Below are positions 1 through 4,866 of a stretch of 6,054 nucleotides of DNA, in pieces (position 1 is the stretch's first letter; every line of letters begins with the position of its first letter). The translations under genes and the position numbers were made by a program. Source of the DNA: Anaerolineales bacterium (GTDB lineage Bacteria > Chloroflexota > Anaerolineae > Anaerolineales > VGOW01); contig CAKKQG010000102.1 of NCBI GenBank assembly GCA_919901875.1, positions 7,333 to 13,386 of the forward strand, written 5' to 3'. The notes beneath the pieces are model-generated. The model did not search any database. It was not told where the DNA came from and saw nothing but the letters and a program-made list of their open reading frames with translations.

Positions 1-2
1 GA

Positions 3-614
3 ATGCAACTCGTTGATCTTCTTTGGCAATTGCTAATCAATCCAAACATAGTCTATCTGCTGCTCGTGGCAGGGTTGTTGAGTTTGGCGCTCGCCCTCAC
101 CACGCCCGGCAGCGGTGCGCCGGAAGTTGGCGCGGCGATCTTCCTCACACTCGCCGTGTTAGGTCTGTTTCAACTGCCGACAAATATATTTGGTCTAGCC
201 CTAATCGTCCTCTCTTTCATATTGTTCATGTTAGATTTTCAATGGACGAGTCACGGCGCGCTCACTGTTGGCGGTATCGTCACCCTCGTCGGCGGGTCGT
301 TGATGTTATTCGGCTTCAACGTAGAGTCGATGCGCGTATCGTTTTGGTTGATCGGTCTCACCGTGATCATCACAGTGGCATTCTTCACCTTCATCGTCGG
401 CGCGGCACTCGCCACCCGTCATCTGCCGCCCAAACAGAATCCCGATTTTGTTATCGGCACAGTGGGTGAAGCCAAGACCGATATTCTTAACGAAGGAACG
501 GTACAAGTTGGCAACGAATTGTGGTCTGCCGAATCCGATGAAACAATCGCGGCAGGCACCAAAGTAACCGTCGTACAACGAAATGGATTAAAATTGAAAG
601 TGAAGAAACGATGA
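3..614 (+). CDS. nfeD: NfeD-family membrane protein (possibly the C-terminal part of a longer protein)
   Basis: The 203 visible residues match the membrane and C-terminal parts of NfeD proteins, partners of stomatin-family proteins in membrane organisation. Seen: an N-terminal stretch with an NPNIVYLLL motif (residues 13-21) leading into the first of several hydrophobic segments (about 15-33, 43-57, 62-79, 87-105, 113-136), then a soluble C-terminal domain (about 148-203, VIGTVGEAKTDI to the basic end) typical of the NfeD OB fold. Long NfeD proteins carry a ClpP-like serine protease domain before this point. The ATG is only two bases from the window edge and the NPN motif normally follows that protease domain, so the true gene may start upstream. 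If the ATG is real, this is the short, protease-less form. The next gene, 101 bases downstream, encodes the expected SPFH partner. Family call is secure; start is uncertain. Confidence 0.85.
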   Translation: MQLVDLLWQLLINPNIVYLLLVAGLLSLALALTTPGSGAPEVGAAIFLTLAVLGLFQLPTNIFGLALIVLSFILFMLDFQWTSHGALTVGGIVTLVGGSLMLFGFNVESMRVSFWLIGLTVIITVAFFTFIVGAALATRHLPPKQNPDFVIGTVGEAKTDILNEGTVQVGNELWSAESDETIAAGTKVTVVQRNGLKLKVKKR

Positions 615-617
615 TCT

Positions 618-683
618 ATTGCGTATAACGTATTGCGTATCGCGTATCGCACAACACGGAATACGCAATACGCAATACGAATT
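618..683. repeat. Heptamer array, two opposed halves forming a hairpin
   Basis: The left half reads in 7-base steps: ATTGCGT (618-624), ATAACGT (625-631), ATTGCGT (632-638), ATCGCGT (639-645), ATCGCAC (646-652). The right half is the inverse unit: ACGCAAT (663-669), ACGCAAT (670-676), ACGAATT (677-683). Positions 629-647 pair with 661-679 in 18 of 19 places (mismatch 641/667) around a 13-base loop. No T-run follows, so it is not a standard intrinsic terminator. It fills most of the gap between the NfeD and SPFH genes and might attenuate or process their shared transcript (inference). Confidence 0.8.
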
Positions 684-702
684 ACCAACAAACCACATAT
701 TT

Positions 703-708
703 AAGGAG
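703..708 (+). promoter_or_regulatory. Ribosome binding site of the SPFH gene
   Basis: AAGGAG lies 7 bases before the ATG at 716, a textbook Shine-Dalgarno placement that fixes the start of the stomatin-family gene. Confidence 0.85.
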
Positions 709-715
709 ACCCTCT

Positions 716-1624
716 ATGTCACAAGCTCTTCTCGCTTCAATCTTTCCTCTTTTGTGCTTCGCGTTGATCGCTCTGGCAATTGTCGCCGTCGTCGTTGCCA
801 ACTCGATCCGCATCATGCCCGAATATCAACGGTTGGTCATCTTCCGTTTAGGGCGCAGCCGCGGCACGCATGGACCGGGTGTTGTGTTGTTGTGGCCCTT
901 CATTGACACCGGCGTGAAAGTGGATCTGCGCGAACAGGTGCGCGAAGTGCCGCATCAAACATCCATCACCAAAGACAACGCGCCAATCTCCATTGACTTC
1001 TTGTGGTATTACAAAGTGGTGGATGGTGAGCAAAGCATTATCCAAGTAGGCAACTTTGAAATGGCGGCAGCCGGTATCGCCACCACGACTCTACGCTCCG
1101 TCATCGGCGGCATCGCGCTAGATGAAGTGTTGTCGCAACGTGAACACATCAACCAAACCTTGCGCGTGAAGCTCGATGAGATCACCGAGCGTTGGGGCGT
1201 CAAAGTAACCAATGTCGAAATCCGCGAGATCATCCCGCCGCGCGATGTGCAAGACGCAATGAACAAGCAATTGGCGGCAGAACGCACGCGCCGCGCACTC
1301 GTCACCCAATCTACCGGTGAGCGCGAAGCGGCGATCAACGTCGCCGAAGGTCAGAAGCAAGCGGCGATCTTGGCGGCAGAAGGTGAACGGCAATCGAACA
1401 TCTTGCGCGCTGAAGGCGATAAGCAATCGCAACTGCTCCGCGCCGAAGGTTTTTCGATGGCACTCAACCAGATCTACTCGGTGGCGCAAAACGTGGATGG
1501 CAAGACAATGTCTTTGCAATATCTGGAGACACTCAAAGCCATTGGCGCGAGTCCTTCGACGAAATACATTTTCCCGATGGAGTTCACGTCACTGTTGAGC
1601 GGATTCATCGGCAAGAAAGAATGA
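716..1624 (+). CDS. Stomatin/prohibitin-family (SPFH, band 7) membrane protein
   Basis: A 302-residue slipin/QmcA-like protein, the usual length for the family. It has one N-terminal membrane segment (about 8-30), then the SPFH domain starting at MPEYQRLVIFRLGR (34-47) and running through the conserved GPGVVLLWPFID (53-64), the D-REQ beta strand (70-74), and NVEIREIIPP (166-175). After that comes a charged helical region. Here an alanine-glutamate-glycine unit recurs exactly every 11 residues (AEG at 210, 221, 232 and 243), as in the coiled-coil stalk that drives oligomer assembly in this family. The C-terminus (about 246-302) contains the SLQYLETLK motif. Such proteins form large ring-like membrane scaffolds and are commonly encoded next to NfeD, as here. 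The stop overlaps the ATG of the acetyltransferase gene (ATGA), suggesting translational coupling. An AAGGAG at 703-708 supports the start. Confidence 0.95.
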   Translation: MSQALLASIFPLLCFALIALAIVAVVVANSIRIMPEYQRLVIFRLGRSRGTHGPGVVLLWPFIDTGVKVDLREQVREVPHQTSITKDNAPISIDFLWYYKVVDGEQSIIQVGNFEMAAAGIATTTLRSVIGGIALDEVLSQREHINQTLRVKLDEITERWGVKVTNVEIREIIPPRDVQDAMNKQLAAERTRRALVTQSTGEREAAINVAEGQKQAAILAAEGERQSNILRAEGDKQSQLLRAEGFSMALNQIYSVAQNVDGKTMSLQYLETLKAIGASPSTKYIFPMEFTSLLSGFIGKKE

Positions 1625-2109
1625 TCGCAAATTATGAAGGCAGAATTATGAAGGATGAAGTTTCTTCATCCTTCATAATTCTCAACTCATCCTTCTTCTC
1701 CGATCTCGTCGCGGCTCATCATTTGCAACAAGCGTGCTTCGGGCGTGAGGCGTGGGGCTATCTCGATCTCATCTCCATGTTTCTCACGCCGGGGCTGGTG
1801 CGCCTCAAAGCGGTGATGGGGGATCGGCTGATCGGTTTTGTCATCGGCGACCCCAATCACTGGGAACGAGTCGGCTGGATCGCTACGATCTGCGTTCACC
1901 CCGATTACCGCCAGCGCGGGATCGGCACGGCGTTGTTAGCGAAATGTGAAGAGACGTTACGCGAATCGAAAATTAAATTAACCGTGCGCGCTTCAAACAC
2001 GACGGCGATCTCGTTGTATCGCAAACTGGGCTATAAGCAAATAGGGATATGGCAGCGATATTACACGGGCGGGGAAGACGGGGTGGTGATGGAGAAGAGC
2101 AGAAGTTAG
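1621..2109 (+). CDS. GNAT-family N-acetyltransferase, RimI-like
   Basis: 162 residues with a clear acetyl-CoA site: ATICVHPDYRQRGIGTALL, with the RxxGxG loop at R97-G102. The C-terminal half (VRASNTTAISLYRKLGYKQIG) is the RimI signature, including the tyrosine Y133 that corresponds to RimI's proposed general acid. The glutamate of RimI's LEVRASN, its proposed base, is threonine here (T121), so the substrate need not be ribosomal protein S18. The first 27 or so residues look foreign: they are encoded by a hairpin/repeat (see 1630-1694), and recognisable GNAT sequence begins around SDLVAAHHLQQACF. Starting at 1621 gives a 4-base overlap with the SPFH stop and only a weak AAGAAAG upstream. Starting at ATG 1648 gives GAAGG 7 bases upstream. 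The stop TAG lies inside another heptamer array. Family call is firm; exact start and substrate are not. Confidence 0.88.
   Translation: MIANYEGRIMKDEVSSSFIILNSSFFSDLVAAHHLQQACFGREAWGYLDLISMFLTPGLVRLKAVMGDRLIGFVIGDPNHWERVGWIATICVHPDYRQRGIGTALLAKCEETLRESKIKLTVRASNTTAISLYRKLGYKQIGIWQRYYTGGEDGVVMEKSRS
1630..1694. repeat. Perfect 19-bp hairpin with flanking direct repeat, inside the GNAT 5' end
   Basis: Positions 1642-1660 (AGAATTATGAAGGATGAAG) are followed by TTT and then their exact reverse complement at 1664-1682. The first part of the arm, AATTATGAAGG, also occurs as a direct copy at 1630-1640, and TCATCCTTCT at 1687-1696 resembles the right arm again. No T-run follows, so it is not an intrinsic terminator. 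It overlaps the second candidate start (1648), so the RNA hairpin could influence translation of the acetyltransferase (inference). Confidence 0.85.
1636..1640 (+). promoter_or_regulatory. Candidate ribosome binding site for alternative GNAT start at 1648
   Basis: GAAGG lies 7 bases before the in-frame ATG at 1648. It is a better Shine-Dalgarno arrangement than the one before the overlapping ATG at 1621, but it is part of the repeat and could be accidental. Confidence 0.4.
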
Positions 2110-2132
2110 AGGTTGGAAGTTGGAAGTTGGAA
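2102..2132. repeat. Heptamer array at the GNAT 3' end
   Basis: Seven-base steps GAAGTTA (2102), GAGGTTG (2109), GAAGTTG (2116), GAAGTTG (2123), then GAA. The acetyltransferase stop codon TAG (2107-2109) is formed within it. The array sits at the head of the 48-base gap between two convergent genes. No hairpin with a T-run is visible in that gap. Confidence 0.85.
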
Positions 2133-2157
2133 AAAGGGATTGCGTTTGATCTCCTTC

Positions 2158-3930
2158 TTACGGTCTTTCACTTGATGCACAGCGAAACCCCACGTTGTTA
2201 TACACCCCATCGGGGCGATTGTTGAAGTGACGCACCGCGACTCGCACATGGGCTTTCACCGCCGCCCACGAACTAGAGCGCAGGGCATGAACACCGACAA
2301 ACAAGGGAGGCGGGACAGTCGGGTTGTAAAGTAAAGGGAAGTAAGACGAATAATAAAAATCTTCGACCCACTCGATCACATTCCCCGACATATCCAACGC
2401 GCTATACGGACTCGCCCCATTCGGATACGATCCAACTTTCGTCGTATCGCCCACCAACAAATCGTAATTCAACAATGTATTGTTCGGCACATCGTTGCCC
2501 CACGGATACAAACGCGCATCCACACCGCGCGCCGCTTTCTCCCACTCGTTCTCGCTTGGCAATCTGCGCCCGGCCCACTTGCAATACGCGCTCGCCTGAT
2601 CCCAGCTAACCCAAATCACCGGATGGTCAGCGTAAACAACATTCGTAAAATAATCGGGGCGCGTCGGCGATGATGTAATGCTTAACTTGCTGCACCCGCC
2701 CGCCTCGACGCACAACTGATATTGCCTGTTCGTCACTTCCAACTTGTCAATCCAATAATCCGGCAACTTAACTTTGTGTCGCGGCTTCTCGCTATCCGAC
2801 GCTTCAAGATCATTATCATTCGATCCCATCTCAAATTCTCCGGCAGGAACAAAGACCGACGACGCATTATCTTTTTTGGAGATGGCAGTTGATCCAATCA
2901 CGGGAACGGGTGTGAGAGTCGAAATGAGGGTCGGTTGAGGAGTGGGACTTTGTGATGCCGCCACTGTCGCGGTGGCTAACGGAGCTAAAGTCGCCGAGGG
3001 TGAGGGTGCGGGAGCGGTTGGCGGTGTCACCGTGTTCACAGGTGCGGCGATCACCGTCGGCGTGCTTACATTCGATCCGCCCATCCCATTCACCCATCCG
3101 AATCCAACGAGCAATAACACGACCACAGCCGCGACGCCGATCAGCGCAAGTTGAGTGGGGAACTCACGATGCGATCCGCTTAAGGCGATCTCGACTTGCT
3201 CGTGACGTTGTTTGGCGCGACCCAACGCCTTACGCATCTCGCGGATCGTGGCATAGCGACCTTCGGGGCGCGGCGTGATGGCGCGCAAAATTATTTGCGC
3301 CGTAGGCAGCGTGATCTCCGGGTTGTGTTTGCGCGGCGATGAAAATTCCGGCGCGTGATCGGTCAGCAAAGTAAACAATACCGCCGCCGATGAAAACACA
3401 TCGGCGCGTTGATCGTCGCCGCCTTCGGGCGCGATAAAAAGTGATCGCTCACCATCGGAGAGCGGCGCGACTTCGGTCAGACCCGCGCCAAAAATTTTTA
3501 GCTCGTTATCTGCGTTGATCCATAAATGCGATGGGGCAAAGCCGCCGCGACAGATGGGCAAGTTGAGGGCGTGAATGTAATCGAAGGCGGAAAGAATCTG
3601 ACGCATGACAGCGAGGGCGTCCTCTTCTTTGAGCTTTCCATTGCGGCGCAAGCGCGTGTGCAGTGTCTCGCCTTCGGGGGATTCGAGAATGGCGTAGAAG
3701 TAAGTGCTGTCTTTAAAGTGATCGTAGAGAAGCGGGAGATTGGGATGATGATGCGAGACGAGGGCTTCAGCTTCGCGCTCAAAGCGCGCCGCTTCTTCTC
3801 CTTCGGCAATTTTGATGAGGCACGAGCGATTCTCAACTGTGTCGTAGGCTTTGTAAACGTTGAGGCAGTCGGGCGTGAGCGGGTCTTCAAGACGATAACG
3901 CTCACGCAATACGTGACCTGAGGAAAGCAT
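2158..3930 (-). CDS. Pseudokinase / membrane helix / FGE-sulfatase (SUMF1-like) fusion protein
   Basis: 590 residues from the ATG at 3930. Residues 1-245 have the bacterial Ser/Thr kinase fold: MLSSGHVLRERYRL entry, IKI lysine K40, FEREAEAL helix with E53, APE at 167-169, DVFS at 177-180. Catalytic motifs are degraded: no glycine-rich loop, the HRD-K-N loop reads ICRGGFAPSHLWI (126-138) with no Asp, Lys or Asn, and DFG reads IFG (146-148). A helix (about 261-280) is followed by a low-complexity Pro/Thr/Ala/Ser stalk (about 286-350), then an FGE-sulfatase domain (about 357-588: FVPAGEFEMGS, RRLPSENEWEKAARG, YPWGND, DMSGNVIEWVEDFY, VGFRC). Its end has RSSSW in place of the usual RGGSW and HVRVAVR without the active-site cysteines of true formylglycine-generating enzyme. 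Expected topology is kinase fold inside, FGE domain outside. An ATG at 3990 in the same frame would add 20 residues, mostly translated repeat; 3930 fits better and has a TATAAT just upstream. Likely a sensor or scaffold; function unknown. Confidence 0.88.
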   Translation of the reverse strand: MLSSGHVLRERYRLEDPLTPDCLNVYKAYDTVENRSCLIKIAEGEEAARFEREAEALVSHHHPNLPLLYDHFKDSTYFYAILESPEGETLHTRLRRNGKLKEEDALAVMRQILSAFDYIHALNLPICRGGFAPSHLWINADNELKIFGAGLTEVAPLSDGERSLFIAPEGGDDQRADVFSSAAVLFTLLTDHAPEFSSPRKHNPEITLPTAQIILRAITPRPEGRYATIREMRKALGRAKQRHEQVEIALSGSHREFPTQLALIGVAAVVVLLLVGFGWVNGMGGSNVSTPTVIAAPVNTVTPPTAPAPSPSATLAPLATATVAASQSPTPQPTLISTLTPVPVIGSTAISKKDNASSVFVPAGEFEMGSNDNDLEASDSEKPRHKVKLPDYWIDKLEVTNRQYQLCVEAGGCSKLSITSSPTRPDYFTNVVYADHPVIWVSWDQASAYCKWAGRRLPSENEWEKAARGVDARLYPWGNDVPNNTLLNYDLLVGDTTKVGSYPNGASPYSALDMSGNVIEWVEDFYYSSYFPLLYNPTVPPPLFVGVHALRSSSWAAVKAHVRVAVRHFNNRPDGVYNNVGFRCASSERP

Positions 3931-3936
3931 GAGAGG

Positions 3937-3942
3937 ATTATA
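3937..3942 (-). promoter_or_regulatory. Perfect -10 box TATAAT, leaderless promoter of the pseudokinase gene
   Basis: On the minus strand TATAAT ends 6 bases before the ATG at 3930, so transcription would begin at or within a base or two of the ATG. No Shine-Dalgarno sequence fits between. No good -35 hexamer is seen at the usual distance; the -35 region falls at the edge of the repeat array. This supports start 3930 over 3990. Confidence 0.6.
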
Positions 3943-3959
3943 CAGGAGATAAAATATCA

Positions 3960-4007
3960 AAATCCCAAATCCCAAAAACCCAAATCCCAAATTTCAAACT
4001 TCAAACC
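3960..4007. repeat. AAATCCC heptamer array
   Basis: Units AAATCCC (3960, 3967), AAAAACCC (3974, one base longer), AAATCCC (3982), AAATTTC (3989), AAACTTC (3996), then AAACC. On the minus strand its translation gives MGFGFLGFGILIF, which produces a false N-terminal hydrophobic extension of the pseudokinase. Confidence 0.85.
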
Positions 4008-4012
4008 ACCCG

Positions 4013-4043
4013 TCTACCTGTTTACCTGACTACTTGACTACCC
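4013..4043. repeat. Octamer array at the trmD 3' end
   Basis: Eight-base steps TCTACCTG (4013), TTTACCTG (4021), ACTACTTG (4029), ACTACCC (4037). It directly follows the heptamer array but has a period of 8. On the minus strand it encodes the last five residues of TrmD (SQVVR) and its TAA stop. Confidence 0.85.
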
Positions 4044-4780
4044 AACCCCGCCAAAAACTTTTTATCCTCATCACTTAGATTCGCGCTCGCTAAAAGGTCG
4101 GGGCGCTTCTCCCAAGTGCGGCGCAAGGCTTGTTGTCGTCGCCACTTGGCGATCTTGGCGTGATCGCCTGATTGCAAAATTTCGGGGACAGTCCAGCCGC
4201 GAAATTCGGGCGGGCGCGTGTAATGTGGATATTCGAGCAGTCCCGTCGCAAACGAATCTTCACTTGCGGCGTTCTCCGCGCCCAACACATTGGGGATATA
4301 ACGGGCAATAGCATCCACCATGATCATCGCCGGAAGTTCGCCGCCCGTCAGCACATAATCTCCGATTGAAATTTCATCGGTGACAAGATGTTCACGCACC
4401 CGCTCGTCCACGCCCTCGTATCGTCCGCAGATCAACATGAGATGCTCATGCAGAGCAAGTTCTTTCGCTATCGCTTGATTAAAGGTTCGCCCCAACGGGG
4501 ATAACAGAATAATTGGAACTTCTGATGGCTGACGGCTGACGGCTGATGGCTCATTGCTCACCGCTTCTACCGCCGCAAAGATCGGTTCGGCTTTCATCAC
4601 CATACCGCCGCCGCCGCCGTAAGGGGCATCGTCGGTAACGTGATGCTTGTCGGTAGTGTAAGCGCGAATATCGTGCAGATGGATGGAAATCAAATTCGCT
4701 TGTTGAGCGCGTTTAAGAATGCTCTCATCCAAATAGGAGTTGAACATGGAGGGGAAGAGGGTGAAGATGTCTAAGCGCAT
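4022..4780 (-). CDS. trmD: tRNA (guanine-37-N1)-methyltransferase
   Basis: 252 residues, close to the 255 of E. coli TrmD, collinear over nearly the whole length. It methylates N1 of G37 next to the anticodon using S-adenosylmethionine, which prevents +1 frameshifting; it is essential or nearly so in most bacteria. Visible signatures: [13 protein letters not shown] start, [13 protein letters not shown] (50-62), LSPLGRTF (93-100), [13 protein letters not shown] (117-129), [15 protein letters not shown] (138-152), ARYIPNVLG (159-167) with the conserved Arg, and [17 protein letters not shown] (174-190) containing the catalytic Asp. These form the trefoil-knot cofactor site plus the C-terminal domain. 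Oddities: residues 74-87 are encoded by six heptamer repeats in a loop that varies in length in the family, and the last residues and stop come from an octamer repeat. The usual neighbours rpsP, rimM and rplS are absent here; it faces a restriction-modification pair instead. Confidence 0.97.
   Translation of the reverse strand: MRLDIFTLFPSMFNSYLDESILKRAQQANLISIHLHDIRAYTTDKHHVTDDAPYGGGGGMVMKAEPIFAAVEAVSNEPSAVSRQPSEVPIILLSPLGRTFNQAIAKELALHEHLMLICGRYEGVDERVREHLVTDEISIGDYVLTGGELPAMIMVDAIARYIPNVLGAENAASEDSFATGLLEYPHYTRPPEFRGWTVPEILQSGDHAKIAKWRRQQALRRTWEKRPDLLASANLSDEDKKFLAGLGSQVVR
4523..4564. repeat. Six-unit heptamer array inside trmD
   Basis: Plus-strand units TGATGGC, TGACGGC, TGACGGC, TGATGGC, TCATTGC, TCACCGC start at 4523, 4530, 4537, 4544, 4551 and 4558. 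The 42 bases equal 14 codons, so the frame of trmD is kept. On the coding strand they yield roughly [14 protein letters not shown], which lies between the second helix and the LSPLGR strand. Confidence 0.9.
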
Positions 4781-4784
4781 GATA

Positions 4785-4812
4785 ATTAGAGATTGGAGAT
4801 TAGAGATTGGGC
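4785..4812. repeat. ATTAGAG/ATTGGAG heptamer array upstream of trmD
   Basis: Units ATTAGAG (4785), ATTGGAG (4792), ATTAGAG (4799), ATTGGGC (4806). The array starts 4 bases before the trmD ATG and would lie in the 5' leader of its mRNA, taking the place of a Shine-Dalgarno sequence. Confidence 0.85.
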
Positions 4813-4822
4813 AACGAATGAG

Positions 4823-4831
4823 ATTGTAGCA
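4823..4831 (-). promoter_or_regulatory. Extended -10 element, candidate trmD promoter
   Basis: The minus strand reads TGCTACAAT: a TG-N extension followed by TACAAT, one base from consensus. It would start transcription near 4816 and give a leader of about 35 bases holding the heptamer array. No good -35 hexamer is seen. It is the left arm of an inverted repeat with the next element. Confidence 0.45.
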
Positions 4832-4839
4832 TGGGGATA

Positions 4840-4848
4840 TGCTAGAAT
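4840..4848 (+). promoter_or_regulatory. Extended -10 element, candidate methyltransferase promoter
   Basis: TGCTAGAAT: a TG-N extension followed by TAGAAT, one base from consensus. Transcription would start near 4855, about 12 bases before the ATG at 4867, leaving no room for a Shine-Dalgarno sequence. It faces away from the similar element on the other strand (4823-4831). Confidence 0.5.
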
Positions 4849-4866
4849 GAATCGCGGTTGATTAAA

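Noticed and set aside
618..683. CRISPR-like array
   Set aside because: The units are 7 bases with no spacers between them, and no cas gene is present.
1118..1519. 133-residue open frame on the minus strand
   Set aside because: It lies entirely inside the well-supported SPFH gene on the other strand and has no recognisable domain or ribosome binding site.
1642..1682. Intrinsic terminator after the SPFH gene
   Set aside because: The stem is long and perfect, but it is A/T-rich, no T-run follows the right arm, and it lies inside the next reading frame.
2158..2900. True formylglycine-generating enzyme activity for the C-terminal domain
   Set aside because: The region before the final VGFRC lacks the paired cysteines of active FGE, the RGGSW motif is altered to RSSSW, and no sulfatase gene is nearby.
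3498..3921. Long open frames in other frames (131 and 135 residues) over the kinase-fold region
   Set aside because: They are antisense or out-of-frame shadows of a gene whose kinase-fold sequence is clear; their peptides are unlike any family I recognise.
3931..3990. N-terminal extension of the pseudokinase to the ATG at 3990
   Set aside because: The added residues are mostly translated AAATCCC repeat, the kinase-like start motif follows the ATG at 3930, and a TATAAT lies between the two starts.
4858..4866. TTG at 4858 as the methyltransferase start
   Set aside because: It would sit only about 3 bases from the predicted transcript start with no ribosome binding site, and two ATG codons follow in frame at 4867 and 4870. 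It is not fully excluded.
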